From Margaritifera margaritifera (taxonomy: Eukaryota; Mollusca; Bivalvia; Unionida; Margaritiferidae): a stretch of 64,000 nt of DNA. The translations under genes were made by a program, and so were the position numbers. Positions 12,386 to 22,690 of the stretch are shown here, piece by piece. How positions within the stretch are numbered: the stretch's first letter is position 1; each line of letters begins with the position of its first letter. The stretch covers positions 3,648,501 to 3,712,500 of the forward strand of contig JAQPZY010001579.1 in the NCBI GenBank assembly GCA_029931535.1, written 5' to 3'. The notes under the pieces were generated by a model. That model saw nothing but the letters and a program-made list of their open reading frames with translations, was not told the origin of the DNA and did not search any database.

Positions 12386-13643
12386 CTATGTCTTTATTAT
12401 GTTTTTGTGCTTCAACCTGAAGTAATCAGAAATTACGTGCCCTTTCTTTTTACAATAAGTGCACGTAGGAAGAGATGAGGATTTCTGATCAGTCTTATCA
12501 TATGCTGTTTTGAAATTTAGAAGTACTCGTTTGAGACTGAAATGATTTTTCCCAGAAAAAAGCTGAGAGGGAGACTTATTGACAAATGAAATCTTGTGAA
12601 TCAAGGAATGATCATGAGCCATACGAGCAGCATTTCCAAAGGTTCCACTTTGTGATCGTCAAGATAGCTCTAGACATCACTATGGATACACCTCTTGAAA
12701 TCTTCAATTAATACGAGCTGTCGGAGGTTATCATAAGCTTGATCAACTTTCTTGGCTGAGTACCACCTATCAAATAGTTGTTATTTTTCCCTTGCAAATT
12801 CGACATGAGTTTGTCCAGTTTTTTTTCTACAATTCCTAAACATGTGTCAATATGCCTCAGGTATGATTTCATAACCCAACAAGATGTACCCCTTAACCAC
12901 ATCATATTCAGTACTTTGTTCGTACCGACAGTGAAGTGTAGACTTCAAGAGCTTTGCCAATAAGTACACTTTGAAGTAACAAAGTCCAATGCTCTCTGGG
13001 CCATTTAAAGTTTTCAGCAATTTTCTCAAAGTGAAGAAAGTGTTTATCTACTTTTCCCCCTGAAATGGGGATACTAACCTAATATATCTGATAACATCAA
13101 AACGTGAATTTGTGTGTAAATTGTTGGGGGTGGGGGGTTGAGCTTGCCAATTCAGATTATTTTAACTCATATTGCATTCCACCCCACCTCTCTCTCTCTC
13201 TCTGCATCTGGATTTCTATTACCATCTCCTCTTTCTGAGGCTGAAGCTTTCTTAATTCCAACTTTATCCCTTTTTTTTTAGCTGTAATTCAGTTAATTTC
13301 CTATCAAAGCCAGATACAGACTTCCCAATCAAACACGAAGAACTAGTATCCACAATTTCCTTTCCTTCTAAATACGAAATCAAAATATTCTTTATTTCTT
13401 GTTTTGTGAAAGGTGCTTTCGCTTCAGAAAGATTATAATATCTGCAAGCTCAAGCAACTCGTCCTTTTTCATAGACTCTAAGCCTTCTTGAGTAGGATTT
13501 GAAACGAAGTTCTCAACATCATCACAAACGTGTAAAATTGAAATCTTTACCAAGAACAATGAAAATCCCGAAACAAAATCAATATGAATTTCAAAGGCAA
13601 TTTTAATATCTCTAATATGTTTTAAAGAAATTCTATCCCACAC
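12386..13643 (-). pseudogene. Element A gag, broken
   Basis: The N-terminal region near 13540-13440 reads 'SNPTQEGLESMKKDELLELA' and matches element C gag, but the ATG is not preserved. The charged coiled-coil segment is much shorter than in C. The capsid part at 13029-12847 ends 'IIPEAY' in a TGA (12847-12849), the same codon position as the internal TGA in element C. Downstream capsid sequence continues in frame but also holds TAA and TAG codons. The zinc knuckle 'CTYCKKKGHVISDY' at about 12470-12425 has its last Cys changed to Tyr. Confidence 0.85.
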
Positions 13644-13657
13644 GAGGCCTAAATTTC

Positions 13658-14305
13658 TGTTACGACTTTAAGTCCTAAAATATGTAACAGAAAGAAAGTG
13701 AAACCAATAAAGTCAAGTAAACTCAATAAGCAATTTATTTCCTGGCAAATAAAGTAAAAATTCAAAAGACAATTACAATTTGTTAAATTCCAAATAATCC
13801 TAAATGTCCTAATCACAAGTCCAAAATAATAGAATGTTCCGAATGAATTCCAATAGCATTGAATGTATTGATGTGCGACAAAGATGTAATCCAGAATGCA
13901 TTTGACTAAGTTCACATTAATCCGCAATCACGTAATAATCCAAAGGTCAACGACCACTTTAATAATTCCAATGAATAGTTTAATTAAATAATTCCTCTGA
14001 AATTGTATCTGATTTCAACAACACAACGGCAATTACAAAACAAGATTCCTTACATACTGATCTTTGGAACCGAAATTCTAGAATAGGAATGAATGTGTTT
14101 ACCAAAATTTGTATATAAATACATATACTTATATGACCCATGTCACATCAGAATATGAGTAATTCTAATGGAAATATACAGGCCTACCTGACATATGTCA
14201 CAAAAGTCTAATTGCGAAATGCCTATGAAAATACTGGGCTACGTAACACATGTAACAACTTACAAACATGGACAAAAGTTAAGTACATAAACATCATACA
14301 TAGCA
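13658..14305 (-). repeat. 5' LTR of element A
   Basis: Starts tgttacgac and ends atagca on the plus strand (the expected ataaca with one change). 648 bp. A TATA-like 'gtatataaatac' at about 14110-14121 lies where element C also has its TATA-like motif. The internal side (13640-13657) has only a decayed remnant of the primer-binding site seen in element C. Confidence 0.9.
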
Positions 14306-14440
14306 TGTCTTATATAATACTTTATAATGCATGTGTTCTATCATTCTTTTAATGCATATGCTATATAATACTTTATAATTCATGTGTTGTATAATACTTT
14401 ATAATGCATGTGTGTAATATTACTTTAAAATGCCTATAAT
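14306..14440. repeat. 26 bp tandem repeat, right part
   Basis: Continuation of the array at 8085-8219: about five diverged units with 'catgtgttgtataatacttt'-type sequence. Together the two parts show the pre-insertion array of roughly 270 bp. Confidence 0.85.
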
Positions 14441-15324
14441 TAAGGCATAGAAGAAAATAGAGTTTGCTCCAACATTTTTAGCTAAGTAGTTGTTTCTATC
14501 AACAAGAAATGAAAAAATTCATAGCTTATTATTATTAGTAGTAGTAGTAGTCGTAGTAGTAGCAGTAGCAGTAATAGTAGTATTAAAATGATTCGAATAT
14601 AAAAATGTTACTGTTATACTAAAGTCCATTACTCTACATTTCGTAATTGCACATTGTATTTATGGCAGATCAATTCGGCAGGGCATGACACTGATAAATT
14701 GGTTTGATTTTACATTCCTTATTCATTCCAGATTTTATCAGGAATGATCATCACAAAAAAGATCTTTAACAACGGTTTGACATAACTAATGAAAGCAACA
14801 TAGTTGTCCTGTTTGTGAGGCGACTTTGACATAGTCGCGGCCCTAGACCTAACTCTCAAAAAGTATGATTCAACAACTTTTTGTCTGTCTAGACACAATG
14901 TGAACTCAGCTTACATTAATAGAATTGTACACGTGAGTTAAAAATCCTATATACATGATTATTTTTCCATTTGTTTTTTTTGTACTGTAAAGTACCTATA
15001 ACGCATTCATTAAATGGGTTTATGCAACAAATATTAAATTCAAATGTGTGTGCTGTGAAAGGGACAAATGGTGCACCGTTTAATTGTTTGACAATTGGAA
15101 TGTCATATTAATGAGGTTGATAAAGAATGCTGTTTTAACTTGAGTTTATGTACTTTATACTTGTTGAAAGCTTTAGGTACTAGACATTTTTACAAGGAAT
15201 CTTGTCAATACAGTTAACGTGTACAGTTAGAAGTGATATCTTCATATGATTTTTAAATTTGTATTATGTGTTCCTCAAGTCACGATGAAGATGTCCGATA
15301 GAAGTTCTACTTTCTATGTGTAAC
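14441..15324. other. No gene seen; (TAG)n-rich patch
   Basis: Imperfect TAG/TAT trinucleotide repeat at 14528-14583. The rest is AT-rich with no recognised feature. Confidence 0.5.
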
Positions 15325-16197
15325 TGTTACGACTAGGGGTAATGTAACAAAAGAAAAGACTGAAACAAGCTTTCAAGATTTAAAACAAAAATATTTAATT
15401 TCCTAAAATATAATAATATTTCAACAAACAATCGAAGTGAAAGAATTAAAATAACTTACAGTATAGAATATCCTTAAAAGTCCTAAATTGTTCTAATGTT
15501 CACTGATCTGGAAGTTAATCCAAATAGTCCGAATGAAAACACCACTGTGCTGATGTACTAACAAGAATTAGTTATATCCAAATATTTTTAATTTGAAGTA
15601 ATCCTTGAGAATATAGAATATCACACAAGTTCTAGAAATGTTTCCGATAATTCCAACGGAGCTGAATAATTCTTAAGGTTTAAGTAGCAGTACTAAATCT
15701 AAAATGTACTGTATAATAATATCTCTGAAGCAGAATACCACACACAAAATGAATCAATCTCGTTTATGACCTCTCAGGCTGACGAACTATATAAAAGAAT
15801 CACGAATGCTGCGATACATCTTATTATATAGTTTTCTTAATCTACCGCTTACAAACAAACAAAACCCATTTCTTCTTCCGTCTCAAATCAACATCTAGTT
15901 ACTACGATCTTATTCTAACATTCTGGTCCACAAAATGGATCATTTTCTGTATATTGCGAAATCAAGGTCAGAACATTGAACCCAGGTCAAAAGTACAAAC
16001 CTCACGAGCTTAATCACGTGACATGACTCATGCTTCAACCGACAATACTAATTTTCCCAGGACCAATGTACTGGGTCACATTGAAATTACCGTATATGTG
16101 TACTCTGCAAATCGACACCTATTAGACTATTCTACAGATGTCATAAACTAATAAAACTATAATATTTTTAAAGGAAATGATATATAATTCCAGAACA
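15325..16197 (-). repeat. 3' LTR of element B
   Basis: 873 bp, beginning tgttacgactagggg and ending ccagaaca on the plus strand. Immediately inside, 16198-16215 reads as a purine-rich tract on the minus strand (aaaaggggatagg), a good polypurine tract. Confidence 0.92.
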
Positions 16198-16338
16198 CCT
16201 ATCCCCTTTTAAAAAAAGAAATGTTTTATACAATAAGACTTTCTTTTGGCAAATACTTCTAACATATAAGTAATTGATTGCATTAAACAAAATAATACAT
16301 GATGCAGTCATTTATACAATACAATGCAAACTGTAAAA

Positions 16339-17279
16339 TTATGCACGTGAAAGTGCATCAGCGATCTCATTTTCCTTTCCATTGATGCGCTTGCCAGGCA
16401 CAGGGAGCTCAGAAAAACCGTAACCTTAACTTCTATTGATTTTATTTGTCCATGTCCCATAACATGCCTTAAAAAGGTTACACAGGCACGACAAAGGTCA
16501 CTTTTATTCAAATTGATGGTCACATTCACTTCGACCATTCTTTTGAAGAACTGCTTAATTGTTTTCATGTGATCTTGCCACGTGTCGTTGTAGATGATGA
16601 CGTCATCGATGTAAGCATTACAATTTCTTATTCCAGATGTTATCATATTCATCAAACATTGAAAAGAACTTGGGGAACCCTTCATCCCAAATGGCATGAC
16701 TTTGTATTGGTAAAGTCTATCTGGAGTCACGAATGCAGACATTTCTTTTGCTCTCTCCGTAAGTGGCATTTGGTAGAATCCGTTCAATAGGTCAAATTTT
16801 GTGACATATTTGGCATTTCAAATCCTGTCAATACAGTCATCAATAATAGGAATTGGAAATGAATCTCTCTTGGTGACACTATTTACTTTTCTTTAATCAG
16901 TACACATACGGAAAGTCTTATCTGGTTTCGGCACTAAAATACATGGTGAACTCCAGTCACCTTTACTTGGTTCAATAAAGTCATTTTCCAGTAAATACTG
17001 AATTTCTTTCTTCAGATAGTCTTGTTTGAGAGGATTTGTCCTATAATGGTCTTGCTTTATAGGTGTTGAATTTACTATTTCGACATCATGGACAATTTTG
17101 TTGGTTCGTGTGGGAATATCTGGAAATAAATGTTTATTTTCTTTTATCAGCTGCTTCAGTTCGTTAATCTCAGTCGGCAGTAGATGCGAAGGTTTCTGGT
17201 CCAGATCGTCCAGAATTTCCGAATTACGCAGAGTAGTGACTTCGAAATCATTACTATCCGATTTATCATCTTCATGCAA
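16339..17279 (-). pseudogene. Element B reverse transcriptase with RNase H deleted
   Basis: Residues of the RT run from 'FPDIPTRTNKIVHDVEIV' through 'SSPCILVPKPDKTFRMCTD' (stop TAA at about 16893, where C has Asn and A Tyr), then 'KFDLL', 'GFYQMPLTERAKEMSAF', 'YQYKVMPFGMKGSP' and an intact 'AYIDDVIIYND'. The protein then jumps from the 'P-VP' segment of the connection region straight to the last residues of RNase H ('NEIADALSRA', stop at 16339). The junction lies near 16388-16394. By comparison with element C about 0.5-0.6 kb is missing, including the RNase H catalytic residues. This could still encode an RT core in principle, but the nonsense codon and frame break near 16810 rule out function. 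Confidence 0.88.
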
Positions 17280-17456
17280 ATATTGAATGTGTCGGACATG
17301 TACTACTAAAGTAATTGGATAATTTATAATGGCTATCTCTGTCTATATATTGTTTCAACATATTAATGTGGCAAAATTTTTTCTGCTTTCTCCTTCCAGG
17401 AGTATTAATCATGTAATTTAAATCAATCACTTTCTTGTGAATGGTATAGGGCCAAA

Positions 17457-18608
17457 CTACTTAGCCTGAAGAGGATTTTGGGGTATGGGTAGCAAAGCCA
17501 AAACTCTATCACCTGGCTGAAAACTAATATCTTTCGCCTGTTTGTCATACCTCAATTTCATTTTCGACTGGACAGATTTTAGATTAGTTCTTGCCACCTC
17601 GCAAGCCTTAGATAATCTATGTTTACATTGAGAGACATAGCCCAGAAGATTTAATTCTGACTCTTCAGCATAAAGAAGTCTTTCTTTCAATAACTTTAAT
17701 GGATCCCGTACTGAATGTCCAAACACTAGTTTAAAAGGACTGAATCTCAGAGACTCACACTGTGACCCCCTCCCCCCCCACAGCAAACAACAACACTTGC
17801 ACACCTTCATCCCACTCCCTTTCTGTTCCACAACAACAAGCCCCAATTATACTCTATCTCACAATAATATGTTTTAATCATACGTTCTAAAGTCTGATAT
17901 TGCACAGACGTAAGGAGACTAAATAGTGTGAACAACTTGACCAAAGATTTCACTATGGTCTCAGTTTTAATATTCCACAAAGGAATAGCTTCTGGAAATC
18001 TTGCGGACGCACACCTATTCGTCAACAAGAATTGGTTGCCTAACTTGGTCTTATGTAAAGGGCCAACACAATCTACCATCATTCTACCAAACGATTCTTC
18101 AAATCCAGGAATAGGTGACAGATGAACATTAGGTGTCCTCTGATTGGGTTTTAACACCATTTGAGAAGCATGACTTGATTTGCAAAGCTTAGGAACATCA
18201 CTTCTAAGTTTTGGCCAGTAAAAATGATTTAGGATCTTGTGTCTTATGTATTCATAAATGACCAGACAACGGCGTTTCATGGGCTAAACTAAGTATTTCC
18301 TGTCGATATGACCTAGGAACTACAATTTGATAACTAACTGACCACTCGTCACCAGCGGGTACCTCGAGTGGTCTCCATTTCCTCATAAGGACCCCATTCT
18401 TCAAGAAGTAACAAGTTCCTTCTTGCGTGGCTTCAGTTTCAGTCATAGCTCTCTGAAACAAACATGAGATATCAGGATCCTCCTTCTGTAAGACAACTAG
18501 CGATTGTCTTTTATCACCCTGATTAAAGTTATGAGATTGTGTAGCTGAAAGAGTATCACTGTGATCAATCGACTGATTAATCCAAACTAGGAGAAAAAGT
18601 GACCTCAT
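17457..18608 (-). pseudogene. Element B integrase with catalytic core deleted
   Basis: Shows 'CYFLKNGVLMRKWRPLEVPA', 'SYQIVVPRSYRQEILSLAHE', the zinc-region end 'SHASQMVLKPNQR' (the first Cys of the usual CxxC is changed) and 'MMVDCVGPLHKTK' with the first catalytic Asp. Near 17893-17902 the sequence passes directly from 'SVQ' to 'QTLERMI'. About 40 codons are missing, including the second Asp and the Glu of the D,D-35-E triad. The C-terminal part (17846-17457) has 'FSPFKLVFGH', 'ARTNLKSVQSKMKLRYD' and 'FQPGDRVLALLPIPQNPLQA', but its start is disrupted by a C-rich insertion at 17765-17778. Non-functional. Confidence 0.88.
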
Positions 18609-18649
18609 TAAAAGTCTGACCCAAAAAGGGGTCCGCTAAAGGAAATACA

Positions 18650-19250
18650 TCCTGTTCAACAACATCATTCTCAAGAGCACGCTTTGCCATAGCTCTAGTA
18701 ACTGCACAAGCTGGATATAAACCAGGGATTTCTACTTTGATAGGATCAACTCGTTAATCCATGCTAGGCTTGTCAGTTACAAGTGGATTAACCACGACCT
18801 TATCTCACGCTAGGTCATTACCTAGTAATAAATGGATGCCCTTTATAGGCAAAGAAGCCACAGCTCCTATGGTCACAGGTCCCGAAACTAAGTCTGATGA
18901 CAAATTAACACAATGAACAGGGACATTAACATATCCACATTCTACCCGCTGTATTAGAACACTTTCACTAGTAGAAGTCTTCTTAGAAAACGGCAAAGTA
19001 CTATCTAACAATAGACTCTGAGAAGCTCCTTTGTCTCTTCATATCTTAATAGGAGTAGTCTTATCCAAGTCACCAACAAGTGACACCGAACCCTTTGACA
19101 TGAATGTTCGTATTTCTTCATTACAAAATCAGACTGATGTATGCAAGCCTCCACACAAGTATCTTTTTTGATACTTGACCCTGAATTTGATTTCTTATAA
19201 ATGAGAGCATTTGGAACTGCTCTGTTAGAATTCCGTTGCTTATTTTTCAA
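18650..19250 (-). pseudogene. Element B protease region, broken
   Basis: 19250-19005 includes 'NSNRAVPNALIYKKSNSGSS' and the segment upstream of the active site. The protease body at 19011-18805 reads 'LDSTLPFSKKTSTSESVLIQ' and 'PIKGIHLLLGNDLA'. The active-site DTGA is not in frame with it, owing to changes near 19030-19045. Stops near 18755 and 18810 interrupt the linker to integrase. Confidence 0.8.
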
Positions 19251-19286
19251 CCAAAAGCAATCAGAAATAACGTGTCATTTTCTCTT

Positions 19287-20409
19287 TCAAAAGGAGCACG
19301 TGGAAATAGATAAAGTTTTCTGATACTCCTTATCAGAAATTTGATTCTTCACAGTTACACCAGCCTGAGGTCTGTAATTACCCAAACGAGTCTGAAATGG
19401 TTTCTTAACATAAGCTTGTTGAGAGGAAGATCTATTTACAAATGGAACCTTGTGAATCAGAGAGTATTCATCGGCTGTACTAACTGCTTTGTCTAAAGTT
19501 TCAACCTCTTTCTCATCAAGGTATATTCTAATGTCACTACTGACACAATTCTTGAACTCTTCAATCAATACCAGTTGCTTAGGATTATCATAATCCTTAT
19601 CAACCTTCTTGGACGTACAGCATCTCGTAAACAAACTCTCTTGTCACCATACCAATTCTAAATGAGTATGATTAATTTCCTTTCTACAATTTCTGAAGTT
19701 TTGACGATAAGTTTCAGGTACCATCTGATAAGCCCTCAAGACATTTTCTTTGACCACTTCATAATCAACAGATTGTTCAGTTGAGAGTGCAGTATAAACA
19801 TCACTAGCTTTACCAGTAAACACAATTTGCAATAATGAGGTCCAATAATCTTTCGGACATTTCAGATTCTCAGCCATTTTCTCAAAACAGAGAAAATATT
19901 TGTCAACCTCCTTTTCTCTAAAATTGTGGACCAGTCTGATATGTTTGGCTTGATCAAAGTATGGACCCGTATTGCCATGAGAATGCCCTTTACTGGTCAA
20001 TTCAAATTCCCTTAATCTATATTCTCTAATCTTTATCCTCCCTTCTTTCCCGCTCCTGTCTATATCTTTTCTCTTTTCTATCTTGCCTATCCCTTTGCTC
20101 ATTTCTATCTTGCATCTGCATTTGTTCCCATTGTAGCTTGAGCTTTTCTAATTCTTTGTCCTTAGCTATCTGTAATTTCCTTCCTAAACTAGATGGAGAT
20201 TTCTTTTTTACACTTGAAACACCCTCTTCAAAAACACCTGTTTGTACAAAATAGTATATCAAAATACTCCTAATCTCTTGTTTCAACAAGGAAGCCTTCG
20301 CTTCGGTAAGGTTATAATGTTTGGCAATTTGAAGTAACTCGTCCTTCGTTAAGGACTAAAATTTCTCCTGGGTAGGATCAGCTATGAAACTCTCCACTTT
20401 GGATGTCAT
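19287..20409 (-). pseudogene. Element B gag, broken
   Basis: Begins at ATG 20409-20407 (MTSKVESFIADPTQE), with an in-frame TAG at 20356-20358, then the conserved 'KDELL' and 'KQEIRSILIYYF'. A charged helix rich in Arg/Glu/Gln (20150-20040) precedes the capsid: 'KHIRLVHNFREKEVDKYFLC', 'WTSLLQIVFTGKASDVYTAL' and 'RAYQMVPETYRQNFRNCRKE'. At 19704-19706 B has CGT (Arg) where A and C have TGA. The capsid C-terminal part continues in another frame at 19634-19287 ('LVLIEEFKNCVSSDIRIYLD'). The CCHC knuckle near 19300-19265 is degraded. Confidence 0.85.
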
Positions 20410-20475
20410 AATGAAAGCCTGGTCGTTTCTCTATTTATTTCTTAATCGGGAAATCAAAATCTCCCCAATTTCTCT

Positions 20476-21366
20476 TGTTACGACTAGGGGTAATGTAACA
20501 AAAGAAAAGACTCAAACAAGCTTTCAAGATTTTAAAACACAAATATTTAATTTCCTAAAATATAATAATATTTCAACAAACAATCGAAGTAAAAGAATTA
20601 AAATAACTTACAGTATAGAATATCCTTAAAAGTCCTAAATTGTTCTAATGTTCACTAATCCGGAAGTTAATCCAAATATTCCGAATGAAAAATATTCCGA
20701 ATGAAAACACCACTGTGCTGATGTACTAACAAGAATCAGTTATATCCAAATATTTGTAATTCTAAGTAATCCTTGTGAATATAGAATATCACACAAGTTC
20801 TAGAAATGTTTCTGATAATTCCAACGGAGCTGAATAATTCTTAAAGTTTAAGTAGCAGTACTAAATCTAAACTGTACTGTATAATAATATCTCTGAAGCA
20901 GAATACCACACACAAAATAAATCAATCTCGTTTATGACCTCTCAGGCTGACGAACTATATAGAAGAATCACGAATGCTGCGATACATCTTATTATATAGT
21001 TTTCTTAATCTACCGCTTACAAACAAACAAAACCCATTTCTTCTTCCGTCTCAAATCAACATCTAGTTACTACAATCTTATTCTAACATTCTGGTCCACA
21101 AAATGGATCATTTTCTGTATATTGCGAAATCAAGGTCAGAACATTGAATCCAGGTCAAAAGTACAAACCTCACGAGCTTAATCACGTGACATGACTCATG
21201 CTTCAACCGATAATACTAATTTTCCCAGGACCAATGTACTGGGTCACATTGAAATTACCGTATATGTGTACTCTGCAAAACAACACCTATTAGACTATTC
21301 TACAGAGGTCATAAACTAATAAACCTATACCATTATTTAAAGGAAATGATATATAATTCCGTAACA
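20476..21366 (-). repeat. 5' LTR of element B
   Basis: 891 bp, beginning tgttacgactagggg and ending ccgtaaca on the plus strand. It differs from its partner mainly by a short duplication around 20680-20705 ('ccgaatgaaa' repeated) and scattered substitutions. The inner flank on the minus strand (attggggagattttgat) is where a primer-binding site would lie, but it is degraded. Confidence 0.92.
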
Positions 21367-21835
21367 ATAACGAATCTGAAATATTTCATAATTATTATTG
21401 ACACACTGTTTAAAAAAGTCAGAAAATAGCGCATCATCATGATTTGGATTACACTAAATTTAATGTTTAACAAAGCGATCGTCTATTGTAAACAAAATCC
21501 AACAAAAGAAATGATTCTGCCCACATGCTTCTGAAAGAAAATGTGGAGACAGTGTGCTTATAGACAGCTGCAATTTTGTACACATCACCCAAAATTATTC
21601 TATAAGAAAGATTTATTGAAATCAGCCACTTTGCGGTAAGTTGAACTTTTTGTGTAAAATATAACTTTGACGAGACTATAAATGTATTAAATATTTTATA
21701 ATGAGATATTAAAATTCATATTTCAGTGCCGATTTGATATAACCACATAAAATAAAAGTGTTATCGTGCTCGCCTCTGAAACTTTTTTTTCCCATTTAAG
21801 AAATATATCTTCAATTTTCAAATTCATCAAATAAA
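21367..21835. other. No gene seen
   Basis: AT-rich sequence between element B and the diverged tandem repeats. Confidence 0.5.
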
Positions 21836-22690
21836 CTGCTAGACCAATTTCAACTAAATTGGACACAGTTCATCCTGGCTTAAAGGCCTTTCAGGTTTGT
21901 ACAAATTATATCGATCGGCTGTCAAATATGGCCATCGTTTAAAATTATTTTTAAAAAATCTCTCCGTCGTCCGTGAACATTTGCTATTTTCAACATTTCT
22001 ATAAAACCTCATGACCAGTTTCAATAACACTTAGCACAGAGCATCCCGACACAAAGGCCTTTCAAATGTGTACAAATATTGTCAATCCGCCTTAAAATTT
22101 TTTACTCCAAAACCACTGAGGATAATTTGACTAAACTTAACAGAAAAAATCCTGGCATGAATGTCTTTCATCTTTGTACTAGCGATGCCAATCTGCCACC
22201 AAATATGGCCACTGTTGCTAAAAGTAGAAAACCGTAAATAACTTCTTGTAATAAAAACTGCACAGAATTTAGCCAAACTTGATAGAAAGTGTCCTAGAAT
22301 GAACGCCTTTCATATTGATGCAAAAACAAGAAATATGACTTCTGCTATCAGATATGGCTGCCTTTATTAAAAGTAGAAAAAAGAAACATTTTCACAAATT
22401 TATCCAAAATAAAATGCTGGACAGAATTTGACCAATATTGACACAGAGCATCGTGGCAAATGAGCCTTTCAATATTGGACAAATGATGCTGATATGCCAT
22501 CAAAGATAAATCGATGGAGATACAAAGCTAGAAAAGCCTTAAAACATTTGTTTTCATAACAACAGAAAGCATCCTACTGACCCATATTTCTTGGCCATGT
22601 TCCTTTGCGGTATTGGCATATGTCAACCATATTAAAGATCTCAGGACCACTTGGGCCTCTTGGCTAGTTTTATTCTCTATCTATCTCACA
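21836..22690. repeat. Diverged ~150-170 bp tandem repeat of bivalve type
   Basis: About five degenerate units share the order: 'accaatttcaactaaattgg'-like segment, 'cagagcatc', 'gcctttca', a spacer with 'tgtacaaat', and 'aaaagtagaaaa'. Starts fall near 21838, 22010, 22100, 22255 and 22425. The block ends in 'caggaccacttgggcctctt'. I recognise this wording from repetitive DNA common in bivalve genomes; that is recall, not a database result. Confidence 0.75.

Larger units (their letters stand above)
8220..14305 (-). mobile_element. Gypsy element A (Gmr1-like LTR retrotransposon), old and decayed
   Basis: A complete but heavily mutated LTR retrotransposon read on the minus strand: 5' LTR 13658-14305, gag about 13540-12390, protease/integrase about 12250-10480, reverse transcriptase/RNase H 10246-9032, 3' LTR 8220-8905. 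Integrase precedes RT, as in element C, to which it is clearly related in both protein and LTR sequence. Many frameshifts and stops, plus diverged LTRs, mark it as old. It sits in a 26 bp tandem array; the flanks 'cgtg' and 'tgtc' are both one change away from 'tgtg' of the array unit and could be a decayed 4 bp target duplication. Confidence 0.93.
15325..21366 (-). mobile_element. Gypsy element B (Gmr1-like LTR retrotransposon), degraded
   Basis: Second related element on the minus strand: 5' LTR 20476-21366, gag 20409-19287, protease 19250-18650, integrase 18608-17457, RT 17279-16339, 3' LTR 15325-16197. The order again has integrase before RT. The LTRs are mutually similar but unlike those of A and C except at their tgttacgac and aaca ends, so B is a separate family. 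It has lost part of the integrase core and most of RNase H by deletion. No clear target duplication: flanks are 'gtaac' left and 'aataa' right. Confidence 0.92.

Noticed and set aside
15320..21371. Target duplication around element B
   Set aside because: The flanks gtaac and aataa do not match; any duplication has decayed or the ends recombined.
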